DNA of 64,000 nt from Psychrobacter sp. JCM 18903 (GCF_000586475.1 NZ_BAWJ01000003.1:62001-126000); one strand, 5' to 3'. Positions 41,906-51,988 are shown, numbered from the stretch's first letter. A program made the numbers and translations. The notes: generated by a model not told the origin, from the letters alone.

Positions 41906-42448
41906 ATGACTTCACATACCGCCGTACCAAACTCAGATCAACTGAATCATTCAGTAGCTATTGACACAGTATCGAGTGCTGGCAATAACGTTTTAGACAA
42001 TGGTGTTGATCTTAGTACTATTCTTGAGCCTTATTTTCGTCCTGATGACACTACCATTGTATGCGGTGCACTCGATGACGAAAAAGTGGTTGCCTTAGCG
42101 AAAGCTGGGGTTGAGTTAGTGATTAACTTACAGCCAGATGATGAATTGAGCTTTGATGAAGCTGCAGCGGTCGAGCGAGCTGGCATGCACTATGAGCATC
42201 TGCCTATTAATGGTGCCGCAGACTTAAAGCAACTTAATATATTGGCATTTGATAATATATTGCGCCAACATCATGGCAAAAAAACGGCAGTGCATTGTGG
42301 CTCAGGCAATAGAGTGGGTGCCGCAATGGCGCTACGCGCAGGATGGTTACGTGGACGTAAAATGGACACCGCTATGGAACGTGGGCGCAGTCATGGCTTA
42401 ACGAAGCTTGAGCAAGAAGTTCATAATCGTCTGTTGGTACCGCGCTAA
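41906..42448 (+). CDS. DUF442 / beta-lactamase-hydrolase-like phosphatase
   Basis: 180 residues from ATG 41906. A TTG-initiated longer frame starts at 41870. The phosphatase loop is HCGSGNRVGA (C-x5-R), as in dual-specificity-type phosphatases. VVALAKAGVELVINLQPDDE and AGMHYEHLPI match the DUF442/Blh N-terminal domain fold. Members are linked to sulphide oxidation or biofilm control when fused to metallo-beta-lactamases, but here the domain stands alone. The substrate is unknown. Confidence 0.78.
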   Translation: MTSHTAVPNSDQLNHSVAIDTVSSAGNNVLDNGVDLSTILEPYFRPDDTTIVCGALDDEKVVALAKAGVELVINLQPDDELSFDEAAAVERAGMHYEHLPINGAADLKQLNILAFDNILRQHHGKKTAVHCGSGNRVGAAMALRAGWLRGRKMDTAMERGRSHGLTKLEQEVHNRLLVPR

Positions 42449-42494
42449 GACATAAGGATGACAACGTATTATTGAGAAGTGTTGAATGACAGAG

Positions 42495-42519
42495 AGGCGA
42501 CCACTAGGTTGCCTTTTTT
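42495..42519 (+). terminator. Rho-independent terminator
   Basis: aggcgacc-acta-ggttgcct is an eight-base-pair stem with one G-U pair, followed by T6. It lies 47 bases after the DUF442 stop. Confidence 0.85.
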
Positions 42520-42520
42520 A

Positions 42521-42560
42521 TTAAGGCGCGTTGTTATTTTAAAAATGAGGACACGCCCTA
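42521..42560 (-). repeat. Short relic of the MITE-like family (about 40 bp)
   Basis: It begins ttaaggcgcgttg, a degenerate end, and finishes ttttaaaaatgaggacacgcccta, a near-perfect copy of the right end of copy C (tttttgaaatgaggacacgcccta). Almost all of the interior is missing, so this looks like an internally deleted copy. Confidence 0.6.
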
Positions 42561-42709
42561 AGTAAACGAAAAAATAACGGGTTAATATTGAGATACTGAA
42601 CAGTTACGCCTTAGCAAATAATGTATTTTTTATCATATGAACACTTAATATCAGGGGCTAAATGGTTTTTTACCGTTTAGCTGTTTTATAGAAATGGAGT
42701 AGGGTAGCC

Positions 42710-44115
42710 ATGATCGACAATAATAATAAAACCACACAGATGTTTGATTGTCAGATAAATATAACGTTGCAGCAACGTTTGCAGCAAATACTCACCGACT
42801 TACAGCTTGATGATGCACCAGCTGGTGGTGCTGTGGTTGTTTATCTGGCAGGAGAAGACATTGCACAGGCGAGTGTGGGATGGCACGTCCAGAGATGTCG
42901 TGGCAGCCTGATACTTTGGCGATTAACTTTTCGACGGGTAAAGGTGTATTGGCGACGCTTGTACATATATTGGTTTCGCAGCAGATGCTTGATTATGACC
43001 AACCTATTGCCCATTATTGGCCTGCATTTTCTGCACAGAATAAAGGGAATATTACGCTACGTAGCGTGATGTCACATCAAGCCAACTTATTCTCAATTCA
43101 GAGTATCGATGTGGATAGCGAAACTTTGCTTGATTGGGATCAAATGCTCAATAAAGTTGCTGCCATGCCGATAACAGCACCAGACCATGGCGAGCTATAT
43201 GACAGCGCTTATAGTGCTCTGGTCTATGGTTGGGTGTTGGGCGGTCTGATAGAAGTCGTTACTGAAATGTCTTTAGCTGAGGCATTGCGCCATTATCTCA
43301 CTGAGCCTTTAGGTATTGCTGATTGTTGCTATTTTGGTGTACCAGAGAATAAAGTCAACCAAGTAGCAAGACTGACCAAAGACTTCGAAGCATCAAATGA
43401 GGCTGGCTCACAACTGCGTAATAAACGTCATAAACCAACGCTAAAAGCCGACTCACAAAGTACTTTACGTACTTATGCTAGTCTGCCTAGTTATGCTTGC
43501 TGGCAGCAGCAAGCTTTAATTGATGGCAAAGCGGCAGACCTAAGGTCAGATGATGAGCAAAACACTTTACCGATACTAGACACGGCTCATATTAATCGTT
43601 TGTACTTCAATACCAGTCAGCTTAATCTAAAAAATTATAAGGCAGCACTCATAACTGCTGGCAAACAAGCAATCGATTATCACAGTCGTGAGACACTACA
43701 GGCCATTATTCCAGCAGCAAATGGTGTCGCTTCAGCTCAGGCATTGGCCACCATCTATGCGATGTTAGCCAATGGCGGAACATGGCAAGGACACACGTTT
43801 ATTAATAGCGCCACTTTTGAGCAACTATCCAAACTGCAAGTCACAGGGCTAGATGCTGTTATGCCAGCAAACATGGATTGGCGCTTGGGTTATCATCGGT
43901 TATTTAGTCTTTGTCAGCATACAGACAATGAAAAAGTTGATGCAAACAAGCAAGGATTTGGGCATATGGGCTATAACGGTTCGGTTGCTTGGTGTGACCC
44001 AGAGCGTCAATTGTCATTTGCCTTTATCCATAATTTTGACACCACGATGCTGAATGATGTCCGTCAGTTTGCACTAACGGAAGCGGTACTTAACTTAGTC
44101 GATTCAGAGCTTTAA
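42710..44115 (+). CDS. Serine hydrolase, class C beta-lactamase/esterase fold (one frameshift)
   Basis: About 468 residues after restoring one A lost near 42880 (gtgggatggc, expected gtgggaatggc, giving SVGMARPEMSWQPDT). The catalytic S-x-x-K is in INFSTGKGVLATLVH. A tyrosine motif is likely in ELYDSAYSALVYGW, with the C-terminal FGHMGYNGSVAWCDPERQLSFAFIHN resembling the H/K-x-G region. No signal peptide is visible, which fits cytoplasmic EstB-type esterases better than a secreted beta-lactamase. An insert of about 90 polar residues lies in the middle. The substrate is unknown. Confidence 0.85.
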
Positions 44116-44142
44116 AAGCGCTAAATAGCTCTATCGATAAGG

Positions 44143-45388
44143 TTAATGTGATTTATTCGGCGTCATTTTAAGCAATTTTGTGGCGCTAAGACCATGAATA
44201 AAGATTGACGCCAAAATGACAATTGAACAGACGACCCACAGTTTAAGCGCATCTTCATCACCGAAAAAACCTTGGTTGAGCGCATAAGATAAATAATATA
44301 GCGTGCCAATACCACGGATGCCCAAAGCAGAGATGGCATATTTTTCAGTGTGTGCCATGTTTAGTCCTGATAAAGCAATAAACCCGCCAATGGGACGTAT
44401 CAACAAGAGGAAGGTGAAGCTGACGATGTAAACACGCCATGTCAGCTCAACGCCCGATTGCAGTCCTTGACCAAGAAACATGCCGAAAGTGACCAGCACT
44501 AAAGACATGAGTAAGCCTTCTGATTGTTCTGCAAAATCATGGAGCTTGTGGTGATAGCTGTGCTCATGCTCTGAGCGGCGAAAGGCAAATGCTGCGATAA
44601 ATACGGCGATAAAGCCATAACTATGTACAAATTCGGCAAGTCCATAAGCCACTAACGTTAGCGCAATGACCACATAGCCTTGAGAAATAGTGGTGTTTTG
44701 GCTGTATTTTGAAAATACCAGCTTGGCCATAATTTTACCAACGACAATCCCCACCACCAGCCAGCACCAATTTCCATAAGACATCATGAGTGAACCATGA
44801 CCAGAGCATCTCGAGGGTAAAGGAATTGCCTTGGCTAAAGGCTTCCGCTATTTTTATGGCCAAATAAACAAATGGGAAAGCCAGTCCGTCATTCAATCCT
44901 GCTTCTGACGTTAATGTAAAGCGAGGTGTGTCTTCGCGACCTGTGTTGGGTGGCCCTACTTGAATACTAGAAGCCAATACAGGATCGGTTGGAGCCAGTA
45001 CTGCGCCCAGCAATATAGCAGCTCCCAGACTGAGACCAAATGCATAGTAGCCTAGCACCGCCATCGCAAAGATGCCAATCGGCATGGTAATAAGCAACAG
45101 ACGCACGGTCGGTCGCCACAATTGCCAAGACAGCTTCGTATCAATTTTGATACCAGCACCAACCAAGGATACGAGCACCACAATTTCGGTTAATTTTTCG
45201 ATAATTAAGCCGTTATTCATAGGGTCTAAAAATGATAAGGTCGTCCACCAGTACCCCATCAGCAGCCCAAAGCTGACCTGCAACATAGGCAAAGAGATAG
45301 GCGTGCGCTTAAATATAATGGGGAACAACGCCCCCAGTAAAAAAGCGATACCGCAGACCAATAAAAATAAATTGTAGTTTTCAATCAT
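44143..45388 (-). CDS. Cation:proton antiporter, NhaP/CPA1 type (one inserted base)
   Basis: About 414 residues once one extra G in a G4 run near 44755 is removed (LAGGGIVVGKIMAK). Unlike most breaks here, this one is an insertion. About twelve hydrophobic helices are visible. The CPA1 motifs GAVLAPTDPVLASSIQVGPP and LTSEAGLNDGLAFPFVYLAI include the ion-binding Asn-Asp pair. FIAAFAFRRSEHEHSYHHKLHDFAEQSE and GIRGIGTLYYLSYAL match the later family regions. It exchanges Na+ or K+ for H+. MITE-like copy B ends 57 bases upstream of its start. Confidence 0.88.
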
Positions 45389-45445
45389 AAGGTAGGTGCA
45401 CGCTGTTATGTTTATCTTAAAAAGTTAGAGTGAGGTCATATTTAC

Positions 45446-45619
45446 TAGGGCGTGTCCTCATTTTAAAAATGGTGATAAAAATGAGGTAAATTGCAGTCAA
45501 ACAAGGAAAATAGTGCAGATAATATCGAGATATTACCTAGCTATTTGACGATGTTTGGCAAGATTTAACCATTTTTAGCTCATTTAGATTGCTATCGGTT
45601 GAATTTAGGATACGCCCTA
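45446..45619 (+). mobile_element. MITE-like foldback element, copy B (174 bp)
   Basis: It starts tagggcgtgtcctcatttt and ends gaatttaggatacgcccta. It matches copy C (reverse-complemented) along its whole length with scattered substitutions. The centre, aatatcgagatatt, is itself palindromic, flanked by aaaatag and ctattt arms, then by attgcagtcaaac and gtttggcaagat arms. It has no ORF. It lies directly upstream of the antiporter gene. Confidence 0.85.
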
Positions 45620-45695
45620 GTCCATTATAATGACGCTAAAAAATAATGATTACCGCAAAAAATCGTTATCAAAACGACATATGCGTTGTTTTTTG

Positions 45696-45726
45696 GTGAA
45701 AAAAAAGCCTGCATAGCGCAGGCTTA
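45696..45726 (-). terminator. Terminator after ilvD
   Basis: On the minus strand, aagcctgc-gctat-gcaggctt is followed by a run of seven or more T. It lies 44 bases past the ilvD stop. Confidence 0.92.
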
Positions 45727-45769
45727 ATAGATTTTTACCAATATACTTTAACGATTAATAATTGAAGGC

Positions 45770-47654
45770 TTAGCGCTCAACTTGGCTCACGTCACGTACC
45801 GCACCGGTATCGGCACTGGTAGTCATGGCAGCATAGGCACGTAGCGCAGGGGTCACATGACGGTCACGGCTTACAGGCTTCCACGCATCGCGGCCACGAG
45901 CTTCCATCGCTTCGCGGCGAGTGGCTAAATCGGCATCACTGACTTGCATGTTAATCGTACGATTAGGGATGTCGATATGGATGGTATCGCCTTCTTCAAC
46001 CAAACCAATGGCGCCGCCTTCCGCTGCTTCTGGGCTGGCATGACCAATGGATAAACCTGATGTTCCACCAGAGAAACGACCATCGGTGAGTAGGGCGCAT
46101 TCTTTGCCCAAGCCTTTTGACTTGAGGTAAGTCGTTGGGTAGAGCATCTCTTGCATACCAGGGCCGCCTTTAGGCCTTCGTAGCGGATGATAACCACATC
46201 ACCTGCGACGATATTGTCAGCTAATACCGCAGCGACAGCATCATCTTGTGACTCAAATAGACGAGCACGACCAGTAAATACTAGGATGCTGTCATCCACA
46301 CCTGCGGTTTTGACTACACAGCCACGCTCAGCGATATTGCCGTACAATACTGCCAAACCACCATCTGTAGAATAGGCATGTTGGCACTACGGATACAACC
46401 TGACTCACGGTTGACGTCGAGGTTTGACCATTCTTTTGATTGCGAAAATGCCTCAGTGGTACGTATGCCACCCGGTGCTGCAAGGAAGCGCGCGCGTGCC
46501 TCTTGATTATCAGGATTCATGATGTCCCATTTATCAATTGCGGCTTTCATCGTTGGACTATGGATTGTCGGTACGTCAGTCTTCAGTAATCCAGCACGAT
46601 CAAGCTCGGCCAATAACGCAAAGACCCCGCCAGCACGATGCACATCTTCCATATGGTATTTTTGCGAGGCAGGGGCGACTTTTGCAAGGCAAGGTACACC
46701 GCGGCTTAGACGATCGATATCTGACATTTTGAAATCGACTTCTGCTTCGTTGGCAGCCGCTAACAGATGCAAAATAGTGTTGGTTGAGCCACCCATCGCG
46801 ATATCTAAGGTCATCGCGTTTTCAAAAGCTGCTTTGCTAGCGATGGAGCGTGGCAATACTGAATCATCATCTTGCTCATAGCGACGTTTGGCAAGCGAGA
46901 CAATGGTGCGTCCTGCTTCTAAAAACAACTCGCGACGCAGCGAATGGGTGGCGAGTAACGAGCCATTACCCGGTAATGCCAAGCCCAACGCTTCGGTTAA
47001 GCAGTTCATTGAGTTAGCCGTAAACATACCAGAGCATGAACCACAAGTCGGGCAGGCAGAGGATTCAATAGCGGCTACATCTGCATCACTAATGCTGTCG
47101 TCAGCGGCATCCATCATCGCATCGACAAGGTCAAGCTTACGAATCGCACTACTGTCACTACCATCGGTATTATGGCTCTTACCAACTGTGCTGGCTAAAA
47201 TCTTGCCCGCTTCCATTGGGCCACCTGAAATAAACACTACTGGAATATTGAGGCGCATGGCAGCCATCAACATACCCGGCGTGATTTTATCGCAGTTAGA
47301 GATACACACTAGTGCATCCGCACAGTGAGCATTGACCATGTATTCTACAGAGTCGGCAATCAAATCGCGGCTGGGTAGCGAGTACAACATGCCGCTATGA
47401 CCCATGGCAATACCATCATCGACCGCAATGGTATTGAACTCTTTAGCCACGCCGCCTGCTTGTTCAATTTCACGTGCGACCAGTTGCCCCAAGTCTTTTA
47501 AATGCACATGGCCGGGTACGAACTGGGTAAATGAGTTGGCAATCGCAATGATTGGTTTACCAAAGTCGCCATCAGTCATGCCAGTCGCACGCCATAATGC
47601 GCGCGCGCCTGCCATATTACGGCCGCCAGTAGAGGTTTTTGAGCGATAATCCAT
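45770..47654 (-). CDS. ilvD: Dihydroxy-acid dehydratase (two frameshifts)
   Basis: About 628 residues after repair of two lost C bases, near 46380 (aacatgcc, giving [18 protein letters not shown]) and near 46174 (ggcctaaagg, giving [15 protein letters not shown]). It catalyses the third step of valine/isoleucine synthesis with an Fe-S cluster. Motifs: [51 protein letters not shown], and [30 protein letters not shown] precedes ATG 47654. The start and stop match the family length. The gene is alone here, without ilvA/C/BN neighbours. Confidence 0.96.
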
Positions 47655-47859
47655 GTGATGTTCCTTACAAATAGGCGAGGTTTGTGAAAATGTGCACCCT
47701 CAATTTTAATATTGATAGTGTGCTTTTTATAAAATGCGAGGACTAGTGAATAATACTAGGTCGTTACCATACCATTAGATATGAGTCACTGAAAACTATT
47801 CATTGATAATGCCAAGTCAATAGTAGTCATAACATCGTAAGTATTTGGAAGATAAGGTG

Positions 47860-48654
47860 TTATTCGACGCGCTCTACTATCGCCGCCTCAAACCAAGGTA
47901 GCTCTGTTTTGTCCGCTTCCAATTTAGCGATAACCACTAACGCATGAGTCGCTGGCAAGCATTGATAATCAGCGTTTGCTTCAATAGGAAATAGTTGCTC
48001 ATTGCCTTCAGCTTGTTCATCTATACTGATTAAGGTTTGCTTATTATTTTTGTAGAGTACATCGATACGACCAAAAAACTGCCAATCTTTAAAAGCGGCT
48101 GTAATAGCATCTGCTTCATTCTGAGTATAAAGTTGTTGGGTGTCTTTGCCCGTATTGGTCCAATGCAAGCGTACGGCTAACTGCAACGCTTCGCTAAACA
48201 CCACCAATGACCCGATGATTTTGACATGCCAAGGGCTGCTTATTAGTGCTTCGCTAATACCAATCAGCTTGGCTGCTTCATGAGCGCTCATGGGCGTATT
48301 GAACTGTGACAGTAGGGCAGGTGTGAGAGGATTTGCTTGCTTAATCGCATCATTTAAACTGTCGTAATGATATAAGAACGGTAATGGTAAATCCTGTGTG
48401 ACCGTCTTTTTAGTGATTTTGCAATTGTGTATCTTCCAACCAATCGTCTTATCGCTCAGTGCTTCGGCCAGAATGAGCGCGTTAGGCTCAATGCTTTGAG
48501 TAGGGGCTTGAGTCTCATTTTCAGTCTCAGCGCTGCTTGGTTGTTTTTCATTATTGAATACAGAGCCAGCTGTGACAGACGTTTGCGCTGCTTGAGCAGG
48601 TTCTGTGTAAATGTTACTCATATTTGATTGAGTCGGCAAAATAGACGAATCCAT
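47860..48654 (-). CDS. Hypothetical protein
   Basis: I do not recognise a family. Possible starts are ATG 48654 (MDSSILPTQ) and ATG 48621 (MSNIYTEPAQ). A TTG at 48717 extends the frame further. None has a good ribosome site. The first 60 residues are Ser/Thr/Gln-rich and look disordered. From about GWKIHNCKI onward the protein is folded, with alternating strands and helices (NCKITKKTVTQDLPLPFLYHYDSL, FKDWQFFGRIDVLYKNNKQTL, CLPATHALVVIAKLEADKTELPWFEAAIVERVE). No signal peptide or membrane helix. It is convergent with nothing and divergent from the HIT gene. Confidence 0.6.
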   Translation of the reverse strand: MDSSILPTQSNMSNIYTEPAQAAQTSVTAGSVFNNEKQPSSAETENETQAPTQSIEPNALILAEALSDKTIGWKIHNCKITKKTVTQDLPLPFLYHYDSLNDAIKQANPLTPALLSQFNTPMSAHEAAKLIGISEALISSPWHVKIIGSLVVFSEALQLAVRLHWTNTGKDTQQLYTQNEADAITAAFKDWQFFGRIDVLYKNNKQTLISIDEQAEGNEQLFPIEANADYQCLPATHALVVIAKLEADKTELPWFEAAIVERVE

Positions 48655-48879
48655 AAACGTAGTGTTGTTAAAGTAGAGGGTTAATATAACATTTAAAGCG
48701 CCTGACTCGCCAACCAAATTGGTGAGCTACCGCGATTAGCTTATGTATTGCTAATTTTCAATAACGAGTGCTATCGCAACTTGTGCTTAAACGACATTTC
48801 GTCCACTATATTACAGGCTATTCCATCCCTTCTAAAAGCTGTCGAGCAACCAATAATCAAACAAGTAAAGGAAAAAATA

Positions 48880-49320
48880 ATGACCCAAGCCAATGAGCAA
48901 GCCGCGTATGACGATAACAATATCTTTGCCAAAATGCTAAACGGTGACATCCCATATCACAAAGTCTATGAAGATGATAAAACCCTTGCCTTTATGGATA
49001 TCATGCCACAAGCAGAGGGGCATGTGCTGGTGATTCCTAAGCAAAAAGCCGTTGATTTGGCGGACCTTGAACCAGAGTATGCCGCCGCGGTGTTAATGAC
49101 CGCTAAAAAAGTCATGCAAGCACAGCGTCAAGTATTTGCGCGTGAAGGCATTATTCAGATGCAATTAAATGGTAGCGAGGCGGGTCAAACCGTTTTTCAT
49201 TATCACGTGCATCTCATTCCATCGAGTATTCATGAGCTCGGTCGACATGCAGTGACCCAAGCTGATCACACAGAACTGGCTGAAACGGCTAAGCAACTTG
49301 CTGCTACCATTACTGTTTAG
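48880..49320 (+). CDS. HIT family nucleotide-binding protein
   Basis: 146 residues from ATG 48880, preceded by AAGGA. The open frame extends upstream to 48748 but without a site. The histidine triad is QTVFHYHVHLIP. IFAKMLNGDIPYHKVYEDDKTLAFMDIMPQAEGHVLVIPK is the typical HIT N-terminal part. Such proteins hydrolyse or transfer nucleotides from phosphoramidate or dinucleotide substrates. The exact substrate is unknown. Confidence 0.93.
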   Translation: MTQANEQAAYDDNNIFAKMLNGDIPYHKVYEDDKTLAFMDIMPQAEGHVLVIPKQKAVDLADLEPEYAAAVLMTAKKVMQAQRQVFAREGIIQMQLNGSEAGQTVFHYHVHLIPSSIHELGRHAVTQADHTELAETAKQLAATITV

Positions 49321-49383
49321 TAATAAAAAAACGAGATGGCTGTCGAATTAACAAGCAAAACGTAAATTGTTCCAGAATAAAAT

Positions 49384-49417
49384 AAAAAGGTCGCTAACAA
49401 GCGGCCTTTTTTATTAC
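49384..49417 (+). terminator. Terminator after the HIT gene
   Basis: aaaaggtcgct and agcggccttttt form a stem with a short loop (aaca) and a T6 tract. Confidence 0.85.
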
Positions 49418-49512
49418 TTGGTAATAGTCATGTAACAATCGTTAAAGTCATGTTACAAGTTGGGCGCTTGTCTGGGGTTTTTGAGCATAGTGTGATAAAA
49501 ATTGTATTTGTC

Positions 49513-49685
49513 TAGGACGTGTCCTCAATTCAATTGATCATATCTAAATGGGCTAAAAATGGCTAAATTTTGCCAAACATCGTTAAATAGCTGGTTAATA
49601 TCCTGATATTATCTGCGCTATTTTTCTCGTTTGACGGCAATTTATCTCATTTTCATCACCATTTTTGAAATGAGGACACGCCCTA
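49513..49685 (-). mobile_element. MITE-like foldback element, copy C (173 bp, reverse orientation)
   Basis: The ends are taggacgtgtcctca and tgaggacacgcccta, a 15-bp terminal inverted repeat with one mismatch. Its reverse complement aligns with copy B along the full length. Nested inner arms (gccgtcaaac with gtttggc; aaatagc with gctattt) make the element almost entirely self-complementary. No ORF. It lies between the HIT terminator and the BCCT transporter gene, inside a 490-base intergenic stretch in which I see nothing else. Confidence 0.88.
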
Positions 49686-49810
49686 ATAATAACTGATGCA
49701 TTTTCGCCTTTGTGAGTCACTTTTTATAAAAAAGGCACTGCTCCTTCTGATTATTAATCTTGATATCGAAGATTATTTTTCATTGCTACTTTTTGGGGAT
49801 ATCACTTTCT

Positions 49811-51856
49811 ATGAGTAAATTACCTCGCTCCACTATTTTGTTGCCGGTTTTTGTGCCGGCAGCAGCGATTATGCTGTTATTGGTGATCGGCACAGCCATC
49901 AACCCTGACGCTGCTGGCGAGCTGTTCAGCAAAGTGCTGGCATTTACCACCGACACTTTCGGCTGGTTTTATATGTTGGCAGTCGCCATATTTTTGATGT
50001 TTATTATCGCCTTGGCATTTTCGCCTTATGGCAGTATTAAATTGGGCCCTGACCATGCGGAGGCTGAGTATAAGTTTCTGGAATGGTTTGCCATGCTTTT
50101 TTCCGCAGGCTACGGTATCGCGCTATTGTTTTATGGCGTAGCAGAGCCCGTATTGCATTTTGCCAGTCCGCCACTTTCCACGCCACAGACGATTGAAGCT
50201 GCCAAAGAAGCCATGCAAATTGCCTATTTCCATTGGGGTTTCCATATTTGGGCGATTTATGGCGTAGTAGGTTTGTCGCTGGCGTATTTCTCTTTTCGTC
50301 ATGGCTTGCCATTGTCGGTACGCTCAACGCTATATCCATTAATCGGTGACAAAATCTATGGCCCTATTGGACATACCGTTGATGTGTTTGCGATCGTGGG
50401 CACGATGTTTGGTATCGCCACCAGTTTGGGTCTGTCGGTGGCGCAAATTAACGCGGGTCTAAATTATTTGCTACCAGAGATGGTGCCAGTTAATACGACG
50501 GTGCAGGTTATCATCATCGCACTAGTGACTGCAGCTGCCTTGGTATCTGTGTTGGCAGGTATGGACAAAGGCGTCAAGCGCTTGTCTATTTTAAATATGG
50601 TATTGGCAACGGCACTCATGTTATTTGTCTTTATCGTTGGTCCGTCGATCTTTATTCTAAATGCTTTCATGGAAAATACGGGTAGCTATCTGGGCAATAT
50701 CGTTGAGCGCACCTTTAGCTTGCAAGCCTATCAATCAAGTGATTGGATCGGTAGTTGGACACTATTTATTTTTGCATGGACGATTGCTTGGGCGCCTTTT
50801 GTGGGTCTGTTCATTGCCAAAATCAGTCGCGGTCGCACCATTCGTGAGTTTGTATTGGGCGTCATGTTAGTGCCAACGCTATTTACCTTCTTTTGGTTTT
50901 CGGTGTTTGGCGATACGGCACTGCATATGATTATGGTTGATGGTTACGACGCGCTGATTAGCGAAGTGCAAAACAACCAAGCGATTGCGTTATTTAAATT
51001 GCTAGAGAATTTACCATTTACGCAGATTGTCTCATCATTGACAGTACTGTTAATTATTACCTTTTTTGTGACGTCATCGGATTCAGGGTCATTAGTGATT
51101 GACTCGCTCGCCGCAGGTGGACGTAGTGATACGCCTTGGTGGCAGCGCTCGTTTTGGGTGGTAACCGAGGGAGCGGTCGCGGCAGTTCTACTTATCGCGG
51201 GCGGTCTGAGTGCACTACAAACAGCGGCTATCGTTAGTGCTTTGCCGTTTGCAATCATTATATTGATTTCGACATTTGGTATGTGGCGCGCACTACGTAT
51301 TGAAGGACATCGCAATCAAAGCCTAGCCAATGACAATCATTTGCCGCCGCATCTACTTAAGCTCGACGCATGGCGTGATCGTATTGACTATATCACCAAT
51401 CAACCAACGCGCGATAAAGTGCTGGGTTATATCAAAGGTACGGTTTTATCATCGATGCATGAGGTGGCAGAGAAATTTGCCGAAACGGGTTGGTTGCCTG
51501 ATGTAAATTATGATGAGGTCAATAACCGTGCTGTATTGGAATTAAGACGCGGTGATAACGTTGAGTTCTGGTATGAAGTTCGTTTGTCAGAGCATGAAAT
51601 TCCTGATTATTATACGGAAGATATGGCCAATGAATTACCACAAGAGCATCATCATCGTGCTGAGGTATATTTGCGCCGTGGTGGTCAAACCTATGATTTA
51701 TATGGCTATCAATCAGAGTCGGTGATTAACGATATTATTGATCAGTTCGAAAAATACCTACACTTCTTAAATGTGTCGCCAGATAGTTTGCCATGGCGTA
51801 TGCAGGAGCATGATGAGGACATCACGCTAGAGCAGGGCAGTGTGTTTGATAAGTAA
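49811..51856 (+). CDS. betT: BCCT family choline/betaine transporter, BetT-like
   Basis: 681 residues from ATG 49811, with GGGGA upstream. Twelve transmembrane segments. Family motifs: FHWGFHIWAIYGVVGLSLAYFSFR and, in the substrate-binding helix, FIFAWTIAWAPFVGLFIAKISRGRTIREF, with the conserved Trp residues. SSDSGSLVIDSLAAGG follows. After about residue 510 a hydrophilic tail of some 170 residues (EFWYEVRLSEHEIPD, RAEVYLRRGGQTYDLYGYQSE) matches the long regulatory C-terminus of BetT-type high-affinity choline transporters rather than the short tail of BetP. The choline preference is inferred from that. No bet operon adjoins. Confidence 0.85.
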   Translation: MSKLPRSTILLPVFVPAAAIMLLLVIGTAINPDAAGELFSKVLAFTTDTFGWFYMLAVAIFLMFIIALAFSPYGSIKLGPDHAEAEYKFLEWFAMLFSAGYGIALLFYGVAEPVLHFASPPLSTPQTIEAAKEAMQIAYFHWGFHIWAIYGVVGLSLAYFSFRHGLPLSVRSTLYPLIGDKIYGPIGHTVDVFAIVGTMFGIATSLGLSVAQINAGLNYLLPEMVPVNTTVQVIIIALVTAAALVSVLAGMDKGVKRLSILNMVLATALMLFVFIVGPSIFILNAFMENTGSYLGNIVERTFSLQAYQSSDWIGSWTLFIFAWTIAWAPFVGLFIAKISRGRTIREFVLGVMLVPTLFTFFWFSVFGDTALHMIMVDGYDALISEVQNNQAIALFKLLENLPFTQIVSSLTVLLIITFFVTSSDSGSLVIDSLAAGGRSDTPWWQRSFWVVTEGAVAAVLLIAGGLSALQTAAIVSALPFAIIILISTFGMWRALRIEGHRNQSLANDNHLPPHLLKLDAWRDRIDYITNQPTRDKVLGYIKGTVLSSMHEVAEKFAETGWLPDVNYDEVNNRAVLELRRGDNVEFWYEVRLSEHEIPDYYTEDMANELPQEHHHRAEVYLRRGGQTYDLYGYQSESVINDIIDQFEKYLHFLNVSPDSLPWRMQEHDEDITLEQGSVFDK

Positions 51857-51939
51857 GGGTGTACTGTTGAAAAAGTCGTGTTTCTTAATGCAAGTTATTC
51901 ACGTTAATAGCTTGCAATATGCGTACGATTCCTTAGAAT

Positions 51940-51988
51940 AACGGCTTGTTTTTATTATCTTATTTTAATTAATGGCAAGCCGTTTTTT
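51940..51988 (+). terminator. Hairpin plus U-tract directly before dusB
   Basis: aacggcttg (51940-51948) pairs with caagccgtt (51976-51984), with a loop of 27 AT-rich bases. T6 follows and runs straight into ATG 51989 of dusB. It can terminate the BCCT transcript. The large loop makes it weaker than standard. No ribosome site fits between the hairpin and the ATG. Confidence 0.6.

Larger units (their letters stand above)
45389..45769. other. Intergenic region holding repeat copy B and the ilvD terminator
   Basis: 380 bases between the antiporter start and the ilvD stop, both minus-strand. Nearly half is MITE-like copy B, followed by the ilvD terminator at 45696-45726. No ORF. The antiporter promoter must lie within or next to the repeat. 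Confidence 0.7.

Noticed and set aside
44143-45388. Two separate antiporter subunit genes
   Set aside because: The two overlapping frames join into one standard NhaP-type protein if one G is removed from the run near 44755. Neither half is complete alone.
35450-49685. The repeat family as an ordinary rho-independent terminator set
   Set aside because: The conserved unit is about 170 bases, has no terminal T-tract, occurs in both orientations and lies next to separate genuine terminators.
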